NCBI RefSeq assembly: GCF_900112645.1
Contig: NZ_FOMO01000002.1
Span: 367,593 to 431,592, forward strand
Direction: 5' to 3'
Source of the DNA: Phytopseudomonas straminea
GTDB lineage: Bacteria > Pseudomonadota > Gammaproteobacteria > Pseudomonadales > Pseudomonadaceae
DNA length: 64,000 bases
Below, piece after piece: positions 36,199 through 45,299 of this stretch. The notes beneath the pieces are model-generated. The model had not been told where the DNA came from and did not search any database. It saw nothing but the letters and a program-made list of their open reading frames with translations. How positions within the stretch are numbered: the first letter of the stretch is position 1; each line of letters begins with the position of its first letter. Made by a program: the position numbers and the translations under genes.

Positions 36199-36918
36199 TC
36201 AGTACATCGCATAGCGGCGCTCGATCTGTGCGTATTCGCCGCTGGCGATAATCTCGGCCAGGCCCTGATCGAAACGATCACGTGCCGACTGATCACGCAT
36301 GCCCAACTGGTACGAAGTCGGTGGGAACAGCCGGTACTCGGTGATCGGCTGGCTGACATCCACCTGGCGATACACCTCGCGATTGAAGTAATGCAGCACC
36401 CGCCGGTCGCCAATCACCACGTCGACCCGGCCACTGTACAGCAGGCGATTGCGGGCGATCTCCTGAGCCTCCTCGTAATACCGCGGGTTGGCCTCGGCCA
36501 TGCGCTGAAATTCATCGCCCAGCACGATGCGTGCCCGCTGGAAGGCGCGAATCGAATAATTGCCCAAGTCCGCGATACGCTCGATTCGATAATTACGCGC
36601 GCTTAGCGCGATGGCCACATGCTGATAGCTGATGTAAGGCTGGGTGTAGAAGCTGTTCACTCCGCCTTGCAGGCGCGTGCTGGCGATGCCATCGAGGTCG
36701 CCACGACTATAGGCACGATGCAAGCGTTCCGGCGGTGCATAGGAGGGAATGACCTGCATGCCACCGGCACGGGCAGCGGCGACCACGATGTCGTACTCCA
36801 GCCCTCGTTGCTCGCCCTGGAAGATATACGGCGGTTTATGCGTACCAAAGCCGATCCTTAGCTCTTCAGCCGTGGCGTCGATCGCCAACAGCAGCAGTCC
36901 GATTGCCCACCACTTCAT
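36199..36918 (-). CDS. Periplasmic amino-acid-type solute-binding protein
   Basis: This 239-residue protein has a signal peptide (WWAIGLLLLAIDATA) and a family-3 solute-binding fold (LRIGFGTHKPPYIFQG, GLEYDIVVAAARAGGMQV, DLDGIASTRLQGG). No transporter genes adjoin it, so it may be a lone sensor or binding protein, as often seen in Pseudomonas. Ligand is unknown. Confidence 0.85.
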   Translation of the reverse strand: MKWWAIGLLLLAIDATAEELRIGFGTHKPPYIFQGEQRGLEYDIVVAAARAGGMQVIPSYAPPERLHRAYSRGDLDGIASTRLQGGVNSFYTQPYISYQHVAIALSARNYRIERIADLGNYSIRAFQRARIVLGDEFQRMAEANPRYYEEAQEIARNRLLYSGRVDVVIGDRRVLHYFNREVYRQVDVSQPITEYRLFPPTSYQLGMRDQSARDRFDQGLAEIIASGEYAQIERRYAMY

Positions 36919-37010
36919 CCCAGAAACGCCCTCGCCGCGCCGACTCTTCCCTTGGCCTGGCAGGCCAGACCGTGAGCGAACAGTTTACGCGGCCAGGGCG
37001 TCGCTGGGTA

Positions 37011-37418
37011 TCAGACCAGCGCCTCGCGCGACGCCAGACCGTCGAACACCGACGGCGTCAGCGCCGTCAGGCCGTGGCGGTCTAGCACCTCGCGCGGGTG
37101 CTGCTCGCCCGGAAAGGTGCTGTCGATCATGCTCAGCAATTGCGCGCCACGCGGAGTCAGCACGAAATTCTCGCCATTGCCACCGTCGCTTTCTGGCCGT
37201 GGGGAGATGAAACCGCCTTCGAGCAGCATGGCCTCGTAATCGTCGGCCTGGGCCTTGAGCGAGTCGAGGTTGTCGACCGGCTTGCCGGCCTGCTGCAAGG
37301 CATCGGCCAGTTCTTCGGCGCAGCGGCGCGGCACGAATGGCTGGCCGGCGCCGTTCTGTACCGCGTGGAGCATGCGTTCGACTAGATCCCAGTTGTGGGT
37401 GTGCTGATGAATCGTCAT
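37011..37418 (-). CDS. Hypothetical protein, 135 aa, possible winged helix
   Basis: This soluble protein starts WDLVERMLHAVQNG and ends with a likely winged-helix pattern (DYEAMLLEGGFI, FVLTPRGAQLLSMID), as in small DUF2513-like DNA-binding proteins. That resemblance is loose. The ATG at 37418 has GGAG 8 nt upstream. It is divergent from the S8 protease gene. Confidence 0.6.
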   Translation of the reverse strand: MTIHQHTHNWDLVERMLHAVQNGAGQPFVPRRCAEELADALQQAGKPVDNLDSLKAQADDYEAMLLEGGFISPRPESDGGNGENFVLTPRGAQLLSMIDSTFPGEQHPREVLDRHGLTALTPSVFDGLASREALV

Positions 37419-37570
37419 GGCTTGGTCTCCGTTCTTATCGGCGCCTGTGCGCCTGTAGAGCTGTGACGCCAGCGCCTCGCACAGGGTTCGGGTTATCCGC
37501 CGAACGTCGCCTGAACCAAGCTCTGCGCCCGCCAGTCTGAGGCCCAAGCCCCCGCACAAAGGACCTCGCC

Positions 37571-39340
37571 ATGCTCCGCCAGCCCCTGCTGCGCCCCATC
37601 TTCAGCGCTCTGCTCGTGGCGAGCATAGCGCCTTCGGTATTGGCCGCCGAGCCGCTGCGGCTTAAGCACCTCTATCGTTGCGAGGACGTGCTCGACACCC
37701 AGCGCCAGACCTTCTGCCTGAATGCGCGCGGCGTGTCCGACGGCCAGTTGCAGGTGCTGCTCGATGGCAAGCCCCTGCCGCAAAGTGCGGTGAAGCGTCA
37801 GGACGGCTTGCGCATCACCCTCGACAGCAAGGACTACCAGAGCGGCCCGCTGTGGCTGAAACAGGGCGAGCAGGAAAGTAACCCCGTGTGGCTGTCGATG
37901 GCCGGCAGCCACGTCGTGGCCGCCAAACCGGGTGAAGTGGCAAAGAACATGGACGGCCTGAACACCTACGTCGATCTTGTCAGCGTGGTGATCGAGGAAG
38001 ATGCCAACGGCTTGGATACCGCCAAGGCGCTGGCCAGGAAATACGGCGCCGAAGTGGTCGGTGCCATCGCACCGCTAAACACTTACCAGCTGCGCCTGCC
38101 GGCCGAGGACCTGGTCCAGCGTGACGCCATGGTGCTGCGCCTGGGCAGCGAGCTGAGCGTCGATGCCGTGGTGATCGAGGAATCCTCCGCCGAGGAGCAG
38201 GAAGCGCCGTCGGGCGAGAGCAAGGACGAGCAGTTGAACGAGGAGGAATGGGCCGCCAACCGCTTCGTCGATGCGGTCAACTATTACCAGCGCCGCATTC
38301 CCTCCAAACGCTCGCCCATCGCCACCAAGCCGGTACGCATCGGCCTGATCGAGCGCAACGTCGACTTCGACGCGCCGGATTTCAAGGACTATCTGGGCGC
38401 CGCCGAGCGTCAGGGCAACACGCCGCATACTCGCCTGTACAGCCGCGACGCCGACAAGCCGGACGGCCACGGCTCCACCGTCGCCGGCATCCTGGCCGCG
38501 CGCTGGGACGACGGTGGCAATACCGGCTTCCTGCGCGGCCTGGATGGCGCTGGCCCGGGCTTCGAGGTGATCGTCGACCGCAACTCGGACGCTGGCATCA
38601 CCGCCAACGTCGCCGCCTCGGTCAATCTGGTCGAAGACGGCGTACGTGTGCTGAACTGGAGTTGGGGCATTCACCGCATCGGCGCAAAGGACATCAACGG
38701 CGACGAGATCGACTCGCTGGTGCGCTCCGGTATTGCCATGAGCGGCTATGAAGAGCTGCTGGAGGAGTTCTTTCTGTGGCTGCGCCGCGAGCATCCGGAC
38801 GTGGTGGTAGTCAACTCGGCCGGCAACGGTGCCTCGTTCTCCGGCGCCGATGACTACCGCCTGCCCTCCTCGTTCGTCACCGAGCAGTTGTTCGTGGTCG
38901 GCGGCCACCAACGCAGCGACCGGGACGTCGCCGTGGACGACCCGGCCTACGTAAAACGGCGCAGCTCATCGAACGTCGACACCCGGGTGGACATCACCGC
39001 CGCGGCCTGCGTACGCGCCTCCACCGCCGCGGAAAACCAGCAGGGCAGCGTGCATTGCGGCACCTCCTACGCCACGCCGCTGGTGGCCGGCGTGGTGGCG
39101 TCGCTAATGTCGATCAACCCGCAGCTGCACCCGGACCAGCTGCGCATGCTGCTGCGCCGCAGCGCCATGACCATCGGCGAAGAATTCGACTTCGAGCCTA
39201 CCGATGCCGATGACCTGACCGCACCGATCCTGCCGTCGGAGCGCGGCTTCGATCTCAATGACAAGGACATCGGCCGCTCCGCCCGGCTGGACATGCAGAA
39301 GGCTCTGGATCTGACCGTCAGAAGCCTGGATAACAAGTAG
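37571..39340 (+). CDS. Exported subtilisin-like (S8) protease with an Asp-to-Glu change
   Basis: This 589-residue protein has a signal peptide (ending VLAAE) and an N-terminal region of about 250 residues, then an S8 peptidase domain. The His motif is at H300 (DGHGSTVAG), the Asn oxyanion region at NSAGNGAS, and the Ser at S499 (CGTSYATPLVAG). The position normally holding the catalytic Asp (VIDTGxD) reads LIERNVD, with Glu261. That could weaken or alter activity. It appears to be a secreted or periplasmic serine protease with a degenerate triad. A small exported protein is encoded 80 bp downstream. Confidence 0.85.
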   Translation: MLRQPLLRPIFSALLVASIAPSVLAAEPLRLKHLYRCEDVLDTQRQTFCLNARGVSDGQLQVLLDGKPLPQSAVKRQDGLRITLDSKDYQSGPLWLKQGEQESNPVWLSMAGSHVVAAKPGEVAKNMDGLNTYVDLVSVVIEEDANGLDTAKALARKYGAEVVGAIAPLNTYQLRLPAEDLVQRDAMVLRLGSELSVDAVVIEESSAEEQEAPSGESKDEQLNEEEWAANRFVDAVNYYQRRIPSKRSPIATKPVRIGLIERNVDFDAPDFKDYLGAAERQGNTPHTRLYSRDADKPDGHGSTVAGILAARWDDGGNTGFLRGLDGAGPGFEVIVDRNSDAGITANVAASVNLVEDGVRVLNWSWGIHRIGAKDINGDEIDSLVRSGIAMSGYEELLEEFFLWLRREHPDVVVVNSAGNGASFSGADDYRLPSSFVTEQLFVVGGHQRSDRDVAVDDPAYVKRRSSSNVDTRVDITAAACVRASTAAENQQGSVHCGTSYATPLVAGVVASLMSINPQLHPDQLRMLLRRSAMTIGEEFDFEPTDADDLTAPILPSERGFDLNDKDIGRSARLDMQKALDLTVRSLDNK

Positions 39341-39420
39341 TAGGCGCCGGGCAGAAGCCCTGAACCATCAGCGCTGGCAGGCACTCAACCGCTCGGATAC
39401 CAAGGCGTGAGGATTCGAGC

Positions 39421-39708
39421 ATGATCAAGCACATAGCACCACTCTTCGGCCTGGCACTGGCCCTTTATGGCATGGGGCAGGCGCAGGCTTGCACCACCGA
39501 AGAGGCAGCCGGCAAGGCGCAGGAACTGGCGGCCAAGATCGAGGAAATCACCCAACGCGATCCAGAGCGCGCCGCGGTGCTGCGCCAGGAACTCAAAGAG
39601 GCGCAACCGGAGAGCAGCGGCGAGCACGCCACCGACTGCGATGCTTACGATCAGCGCTTGCAGGAATTGGAAGAAATTGGCGGCGAGGTTGAAGAACAGG
39701 TTCAATAA
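39421..39708 (+). CDS. Small exported protein with coiled-coil character, 95 aa
   Basis: A signal peptide (APLFGLALALYGMGQAQA) is followed by a highly acidic helical part (AAGKAQELAAKIEEITQRD, RLQELEEIGGEVEEQVQ) with two cysteines. No family is recognised. It could be a partner or inhibitor of the S8 protease immediately upstream, but that is only suggested by position. A long perfect hairpin follows the stop. Confidence 0.75.
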   Translation: MIKHIAPLFGLALALYGMGQAQACTTEEAAGKAQELAAKIEEITQRDPERAAVLRQELKEAQPESSGEHATDCDAYDQRLQELEEIGGEVEEQVQ

Positions 39709-39709
39709 C

Positions 39710-39736
39710 GGTCACCGGCAGTTGCTGCCGGTGACC
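39710..39736. terminator. Perfect 12-bp stem hairpin between convergent genes
   Basis: GGTCACCGGCAG, loop TTG, CTGCCGGTGACC. It lies between the small exported protein gene (+) and the helicase gene (-). No T-run follows, so it may terminate poorly by itself. Confidence 0.6.
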
Positions 39737-39746
39737 CGCTAAAACA

Positions 39747-41096
39747 TCAAGCGTCAGTCGACGGCGCCTTGCGCTTGAGAGGCGCCAGGCCGTCCTGGCT
39801 TACCAGGCCGGCATCGCTTTTCGGCTTGTTCACCGTATTACGCTTGGCTGGCGTCTTTGCCGCGGGCTTCTTGGCGATCTTCTTACCGGTTTTCGGGTCG
39901 ACCTTTTTCTTCTTGGTGCCCGCGGCCTTGCCGGATGCCTTGAGGTTCTTCGGCCCCTGGTAGCTGCCCTTGAGCTCCTTGACGGTGCGTTTCTCGAAGC
40001 GCTGCTTGAGGTAACGCTCGATGCTCGACATCAGGTTCCAGTCGCTGTGGGTGATCAGCGAGATAGCCAGACCTTCGCTGCCGGCACGGCCGGTACGGCC
40101 GACGCGGTGTACATATTCGTCACCGGAGCGCGGCATGTCGAAGTTAATCACCAGATCCAGGCCCTCGACATCCAGGCCGCGCGCCGCCACGTCGGTGGCG
40201 ACCAGCACCTTGACGGCGCCCTGACGCAGGCGGTCGATGGCCAGCTTGCGGTCCTTCTGATCCTTCTCACCGTGCAGCACGAAGGTCTTGAATTCCTTGG
40301 CCACCAACTTGCCGTACAGGCGGTCGGCCTGCACCCGGGTGTTGGTGAAGATGATCGCCTTGTCGTAGGTCTCGTTGCTCAGCAGCCACTCGACCAGCTG
40401 TTCCTTGTGGTAATTGTGGTCGGCGGTGATGATCTGCTGGCGGGTGCCCTCGGCCAGTTCGCTGACGCGGTTGAGCTGCAGGTGCGTGGGCTCGCGCAGC
40501 ACTTTGGCGACCACTTCGCGCAGGCCAGCGCCGCCGCTGGTAGCGGAGAACAGCAGGGTCTGGTGCTCGCGGTTACACATTTCGGCCAGGCGCTGCACGT
40601 CTTCGGCGAAGCCCATGTCGAGCATGCGGTCGGCTTCATCGAGCACCAGCACCTCGACGTCATCGAACAGCAGGTTGCCGGCGTTGGCATGCTCGATCAG
40701 GCGGCCTGGCGTGCCGATGACGATATCGACCTTGCGCAGCATGGCGGCCTGCACCTTGAAGTCTTCACCGCCGGTGATCAGCCCGCCCTTGAGGAAGGTG
40801 AACTGGGCGAAGCGCTCTACTTCCTTGAGGGTCTGCTGGGCCAGCTCGCGGGTCGGCAGCATGATCAGTGCGCGCACACTGACCCGCGCCTTGGAGCTGC
40901 CATCACCAAGCAGGCGGTTGAGCATCGGCAGTACGAAGGCAGCGGTCTTGCCGCTGCCGGTCTGGGCGATCACCCGCAGGTCTTTGCCTTCCAGCGCCGG
41001 AGGAATCGCAGCGGCCTGCACCGCAGTGGGCTCGGTGAAGTTGAGCTCGGCCACGGCTTTGAGCAGACGTTCATGCAGGGCAAATTGGGCAAACAC
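39747..41096 (-). CDS. DEAD-box RNA helicase (SrmB-like)
   Basis: This 449-residue helicase has the full motif set: AQTGSGKT (Walker A), PTRELA, GTPGRL, DEAD, SAT, and HRVGRTGRAG in the second domain. The C-terminal 80 residues are a lysine-rich tail that probably binds RNA. The overall pattern (AAAIPPALEG, NFDMPRSGDEY) resembles SrmB, which assists large-subunit ribosome assembly, but other DEAD proteins remain possible. I chose the GTG at 41096 because GAGG lies 7 nt upstream, over the ATG at 41114. Confidence 0.9.
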   Translation of the reverse strand: MFAQFALHERLLKAVAELNFTEPTAVQAAAIPPALEGKDLRVIAQTGSGKTAAFVLPMLNRLLGDGSSKARVSVRALIMLPTRELAQQTLKEVERFAQFTFLKGGLITGGEDFKVQAAMLRKVDIVIGTPGRLIEHANAGNLLFDDVEVLVLDEADRMLDMGFAEDVQRLAEMCNREHQTLLFSATSGGAGLREVVAKVLREPTHLQLNRVSELAEGTRQQIITADHNYHKEQLVEWLLSNETYDKAIIFTNTRVQADRLYGKLVAKEFKTFVLHGEKDQKDRKLAIDRLRQGAVKVLVATDVAARGLDVEGLDLVINFDMPRSGDEYVHRVGRTGRAGSEGLAISLITHSDWNLMSSIERYLKQRFEKRTVKELKGSYQGPKNLKASGKAAGTKKKKVDPKTGKKIAKKPAAKTPAKRNTVNKPKSDAGLVSQDGLAPLKRKAPSTDA

Positions 41097-41192
41097 GGGG
41101 CAACCTCGATGCAAATGCTAAATCAGCCGCATAGGTTACCGCGTTCGCGCCGCGGGGCCGAATGCTTTCTCTGAATGGTTAGCGCAAAGCAC

Positions 41193-42095
41193 TCAGGCTG
41201 CGGTCTGCATGCGCCGCTGCTTGAGCAGCAAACGGCCGCTGTCCCAGCCCACCAGCACCACCGCCACCCAGATCGGCAGGTAGGTCATGAACTGATCCGG
41301 GTCGAACTGCTCGCCCAAGAACAGCAGGCTGAACATGAACAGCAGCACTGGCTCCACATAGCTGAGAATGCCGAACAGCCCAAGCGGCAGCAGGCGCGAC
41401 GAGGCCATCATCAGCGCCAGGGCGATTGTGCCGAGCAGCGCCATGCCCGGCACCATCCACCACAGGCGCGGGTACTCGGCGAACATGCCGGCCGGCGCCC
41501 AGTGGACGATCAGCCAGATGGCCAAGGGCGCCATCACCAGCATCTCCAGTACCAGGCCCGGCAACGCGTCCAGGCGCATCCAGCGGCGCAGCATGAAGTA
41601 AGGCGGATAGCCAAGGGCGGTGACCAGGGTGACCCAGGAAAATGCCTGAGCTTGCCACAGCTCGTGCAGCACGCCGGCGAAGGCGCAGACCACGGCGATC
41701 TTCTGCAGCGGGCGCAGGCGCTCGCCGTAAAACACCCGACCGACCAGCACCATGGCCAGCGGTAGCAGGAAGTAACCCAGGGAGACATCAAGCATGTGTC
41801 CGGTCAGCGGCGCCCAGACGAACATGAACCACTGCAGGCCGATCAGCGCGGCGCCCACCGGCAGCGCGGCCAGCAGCAGCGGCTCGCAGCGCAGGCGCTG
41901 CAAGGCGGTAAGCAGCAACGGCCACTGGCGCAGCAGCGTAAGCAGCAGCAAAACGGCCGGAATCGACCAGAGCACGCGCTGGGCGAACACCTGAAAGCCG
42001 TCCAGCGGCGTGAGCATCTGCACATAGCCGGGGATCAGGGCGAACAGGATCGAGGCGCTGACAGAGAACAGCACGCCGGGTCCGGAAAGCGTCAT
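41193..42095 (-). CDS. rarD: RarD, EamA-family transporter
   Basis: This 300-residue protein has ten predicted membrane helices and the RarD pattern (SILFALIPGYVQ, QRVLWSIPAVLLLL, FSWVTLVTALGYPPYFMLRR, LGLFGILSYVEPVLLF). RarD is a DMT-superfamily member sometimes linked to chloramphenicol sensitivity, and its substrate is not firmly known. The start at 42095 has GAGGTG upstream. Confidence 0.92.
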   Translation of the reverse strand: MTLSGPGVLFSVSASILFALIPGYVQMLTPLDGFQVFAQRVLWSIPAVLLLLTLLRQWPLLLTALQRLRCEPLLLAALPVGAALIGLQWFMFVWAPLTGHMLDVSLGYFLLPLAMVLVGRVFYGERLRPLQKIAVVCAFAGVLHELWQAQAFSWVTLVTALGYPPYFMLRRWMRLDALPGLVLEMLVMAPLAIWLIVHWAPAGMFAEYPRLWWMVPGMALLGTIALALMMASSRLLPLGLFGILSYVEPVLLFMFSLLFLGEQFDPDQFMTYLPIWVAVVLVGWDSGRLLLKQRRMQTAA

Positions 42096-42282
42096 CGCGC
42101 ACCTCGAGAAGGGAAAAGTCGCCCGCGCCGCTTAGCCTATCAGGCAACTGCGCGATTGCCGTGGCGGCGGCGCAGGCGGATACGCGAGTGCCGCTGTCGA
42201 ACGGGCGGCGCACCATAACGGTTCACCGATGGACAAACAATCCGGGGCGGCTAGAGCGAGGCGCGCGTGATCGATATCCGAT

Positions 42283-42309
42283 AAAAAGATAGGGCTATTC
42301 GCCCATATC
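42283..42309 (-). terminator. Terminator of the small exported protein gene
   Basis: On the minus strand GATATGGGC pairs with GCCCTATC (one bulge) around GAATA and is followed by TTTTT. It lies 48 bp after the stop at 42357. Confidence 0.65.
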
Positions 42310-42356
42310 TATCGAGGAAGTTGATTTGTCGGCTGGCTGACCCTAGTCTGATCGAC

Positions 42357-42671
42357 CTATTGAGGCTGGCAGGTCAGATCCACACGCAGGCGAATGATGC
42401 TGCGGGCGAACTTCACCGTGAGGTTGCCGCTCTGTCCCGCCGCCAGGTTGGTGCTGCGGGTGCGCGGCGCCTCGGGGCCGTTGCGAAACACCGCCTTGCA
42501 GGAGGCGGCCTGCGAGCCGTAGTTCTGCACCAGAACGGCCGCCATGTTGTGGTCGATTTCCTGGGTGCTCGCCGAGATTTCGGCGCCGTTGAACTGCTTT
42601 TCCAGTTCGATGGGATAAGCCTGCGCTGCCAGCGGCAAGCAGACGATCAGCGCGCAACAGAATTTTTTCAT
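42357..42671 (-). CDS. Small exported protein, 104 aa
   Basis: A signal peptide (MKKFCCALIVCLPLAAQA) is followed by a beta-rich mature part with two cysteines (ASCKAVF, DLTCQP) that could form a disulfide. No confident family. The gene is single, divergent from the LysR regulator at 42747, and ends at its own terminator. Confidence 0.75.
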   Translation of the reverse strand: MKKFCCALIVCLPLAAQAYPIELEKQFNGAEISASTQEIDHNMAAVLVQNYGSQAASCKAVFRNGPEAPRTRSTNLAAGQSGNLTVKFARSIIRLRVDLTCQPQ

Positions 42672-42746
42672 GGCCAGCCTCCGAGGTGAGCCGACAGTCT
42701 AGAGGCTGCGCCCTGCCCGTGCACAGCCGCCTGTGAAGGAGAAGAA

Positions 42747-43664
42747 ATGAAGGCTCCACGCGTAACCCTCGATCAGTGGCGCACTTTGCAGGCGGTGGTC
42801 GACAACGGCGGCTTCGCCCAGGCCGCCGAGATGCTGCACCGCTCGCAATCCTCGGTGAGCTACACCGTGGCGCGTATGCAGGAGCAACTGGGCGTGCCGC
42901 TGCTACGTATCGACGGCCGCAAGGCGGTGCTCACCGAGGCCGGTGACGTGTTGCTGCGCCGCTCCCGGCAGTTGGTCAAGCAGGCCAGCCAACTGGAGGA
43001 CCTGGCCCACCACATGGAACAGGGCTGGGAAGCCGAGGTACGCCTGGTGGTCGATGCCGCCTACCCCAGCGCCCGCCTGGTACGTGCGTTGACCGCCTTC
43101 ATGCCGCAAAGCCGCGGTTGCCGCGTGCGCCTGCGCGAAGAGGTGCTGTCCGGCGTCGAGGAAGTACTCAAGGAAGGCGTTGCGGATCTCGCGATCAGTG
43201 CCTACAACATTCCCGGTTTTCTCGGCTCGGAGATGAGCCCGGTGGAATTCATCGCCGTGGCCCATCCGGATCACCCGCTGCATCGCCTGCAGCGCGGCCT
43301 CAACTTCCAAGACCTGGAAACCCAGATGCAGGTGGTGATCCGCGACTCGGGGCGCCACCAGCCTCGCGATGTGGGCTGGCTGGGCGCCGAGCAGCGCTGG
43401 ACGGTAGGCAGCCTGGCCACCGCGGCGACCTTCGTGGGCAACGGCCTGGGGTTCGCCTGGCTGCCACGGCACATGATCGAGCGCGAACTCAAGGACGGCC
43501 TGCTCAAGCCACTGCCGCTGGACAAGGGCGGTAACCGCAAGCCGGTGTTCTTTCTCTACGCCAGCAAGGACAAGGCCCTGGGCCCGGCCACGCAGATTCT
43601 CACCGACCTGATCCAGCGCTTCGACGCCGCCCCGCTCGACGCCGCGCCCGTTACCCCGGCCTGA
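42747..43664 (+). CDS. LysR-family transcriptional regulator
   Basis: This 305-residue protein has a helix-turn-helix (GGFAQAAEMLHRSQSSVSYTVA) and a LysR effector domain. The stop is 4 bp before the alpha/beta hydrolase ATG, so the two are in one operon. The divergent small exported-protein gene (42671) shares the intergenic control region. The regulated pathway is unknown. Confidence 0.92.
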   Translation: MKAPRVTLDQWRTLQAVVDNGGFAQAAEMLHRSQSSVSYTVARMQEQLGVPLLRIDGRKAVLTEAGDVLLRRSRQLVKQASQLEDLAHHMEQGWEAEVRLVVDAAYPSARLVRALTAFMPQSRGCRVRLREEVLSGVEEVLKEGVADLAISAYNIPGFLGSEMSPVEFIAVAHPDHPLHRLQRGLNFQDLETQMQVVIRDSGRHQPRDVGWLGAEQRWTVGSLATAATFVGNGLGFAWLPRHMIERELKDGLLKPLPLDKGGNRKPVFFLYASKDKALGPATQILTDLIQRFDAAPLDAAPVTPA

Positions 43665-43668
43665 GACG

Positions 43669-44481
43669 ATGGCCTTTTTCGAGTACCGCGGCTGCCGGCT
43701 GTACTTCGAGGAGCACGGCGCAGGATCGCCAGTGCTGCTGGTGCACGGCCTGGGCTCCAGTACCCTGGACTGGGAGCTGCAGATTCCCGCGCTCGCCGCC
43801 CACCACCGGGTGATCGCCCTTGACGTTCGCGGCCACGGGCGCTCCGACAAACCGCGCCAGCGCTACCGTATCGCCGACTTCGCCGGCGATGTGGCGGCGC
43901 TGATCGAGCATCTGCAGCTGCCCCCCGTACACCTGGTCGGCATTTCCATGGGCGGCATGATCGGCTTCCAGCTGGGCGTGGATCAGCCGCAGTTGCTGCG
44001 CAGCCTGACGATCGTCAACAGCGCGCCGGAGGTGAAGGCGAAAAAGCCGGCTGACTACCTGCAAATCGCCAAGCGCTGGACGTTGGCCCGCCTGCTGCCG
44101 CTGGAAATTACTGCCAAGGCCCTGGCTCGCCTGCTGTTTCCCAAACCCGAGCAGGCCGAGTTGCGCCGCAAGGTCGAGGAACGCTGGCCGCTCAACGACA
44201 AGCGCGCCTACCTGGCCAGCCTCGACGCCATCATCGGCTGGGGCGTGCGTGAACGTCTTAGCTGCATCACCTGTCCTACTCTGGTGATCAGCGCCGACCG
44301 TGACTACACGCCGGTCGCGCAGAAGCAGGCCTATGTCGACGAATTGCCCGACGCACGCCTGCTGGTGATCGACGACTCACGCCATGCCACGCCGCTCGAC
44401 CAGCCCGAACGCTTCAACCGCAGCCTGCTTGCCTTTATGCAGGAAGTCGAAAACACTGCCGCCACCTCAATCAAGGACTAG
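43669..44481 (+). CDS. Alpha/beta hydrolase
   Basis: This 270-residue hydrolase has the nucleophile elbow GISMGG, an oxyanion stretch LVHGLGSST, and a catalytic His in [12 protein letters not shown] near residue 242. It resembles small esterases and enol-lactone hydrolases. The preceding LysR gene in the same operon suggests a regulated catabolic step. A cyclophilin gene begins 5 bp after its stop. Confidence 0.87.
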   Translation: MAFFEYRGCRLYFEEHGAGSPVLLVHGLGSSTLDWELQIPALAAHHRVIALDVRGHGRSDKPRQRYRIADFAGDVAALIEHLQLPPVHLVGISMGGMIGFQLGVDQPQLLRSLTIVNSAPEVKAKKPADYLQIAKRWTLARLLPLEITAKALARLLFPKPEQAELRRKVEERWPLNDKRAYLASLDAIIGWGVRERLSCITCPTLVISADRDYTPVAQKQAYVDELPDARLLVIDDSRHATPLDQPERFNRSLLAFMQEVENTAATSIKD

Positions 44482-44486
44482 ACCCG

Positions 44487-45041
44487 ATGCTGAAGAAACT
44501 CGCCCTCACCGCCTGCTCGCTGCTGTTCACCGCTCACCTGATGGCGGCCGAGAACCCCACCGTACTGCTGACCACCAGCCTGGGCGAGATCGAAGTGCAG
44601 CTCGATGAGCAGAAAGCGCCGATCAGCACCCAGAACTTCCTCGCCTACGTGGACAGCGGCTTCTACAAGGGCACCGTATTCCACCGCGTGATCCCGGGCT
44701 TCATGGTGCAGGGCGGCGGTTTCGATGAAAACATGCGCCAGAAGCAGACCCAGGCGCCGATCAAGAACGAAGCCGACAACGGCCTGCACAACGTGCGCGG
44801 CACCCTGGCCATGGCCCGTACCCAAGTCCGCGACTCGGCCACCAGCCAGTTCTTCATCAACCACACCGACAACGCCTTCCTCGACCACGGCTCGCGCGAC
44901 TTCGGTTATGCGGTGTTCGGCAAGGTCACCCGCGGTATGGAAGTGGTCGACCGCATCGCCCAAGTGCGTACCGCCAACCGCGCCGGCCAGCAGAACGTGC
45001 CGGTCGATCCGGTGGTGATTCTCGACGCCAAGCGCCTCTGA
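44487..45041 (+). CDS. ppiA: Periplasmic cyclophilin-type peptidyl-prolyl isomerase
   Basis: This 184-residue PpiA-type cyclophilin has a signal peptide ([11 protein letters not shown]) and the domain marks [33 protein letters not shown] and [14 protein letters not shown]. It helps proteins fold in the periplasm. It starts 5 bp after the hydrolase stop and is probably the last gene of a LysR-hydrolase-ppiA operon. Confidence 0.93.
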   Translation: MLKKLALTACSLLFTAHLMAAENPTVLLTTSLGEIEVQLDEQKAPISTQNFLAYVDSGFYKGTVFHRVIPGFMVQGGGFDENMRQKQTQAPIKNEADNGLHNVRGTLAMARTQVRDSATSQFFINHTDNAFLDHGSRDFGYAVFGKVTRGMEVVDRIAQVRTANRAGQQNVPVDPVVILDAKRL

Positions 45042-45050
45042 TCCGCGCCC

Positions 45051-45195
45051 GAGGGTCTGTACGAAAAGTCTCCGAGCGAAGGTCAGGCGAGGCAAAAATC
45101 GGTGAGGACGCGGAGTTTACGAGTTGTAAATGAGCAGTCCGAATCGATTTTTAACGAAGCATCACCGAGCGCAGGTACTTTTCGTATAGAGCCTC
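45051..45195. mobile_element. 145-bp MITE-like element
   Basis: Terminal inverted repeats of 19 bp (GAGGGTCTGTACGAAAAGT at 45051-45069 against the reverse complement of 45177-45195) agree at 17 positions. An internal inverted repeat, AAAAATCG (45094-45101) and CGATTTTT (45145-45152), gives it a long hairpin. It has no coding capacity. It resembles a non-autonomous derivative of a DDE insertion sequence. I cannot name the parent, and target duplication is not evident. Confidence 0.7.
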
Positions 45196-45299
45196 TCCGG
45201 CGACCCACGCGCCAGCACACGTGGGCCCGCCCCGGCGCCCCGCGCGCCTGCCTCGAGCAGCCCTGATTCCTCCTTCTCCGCCAGAGCAGACTGCACGCC

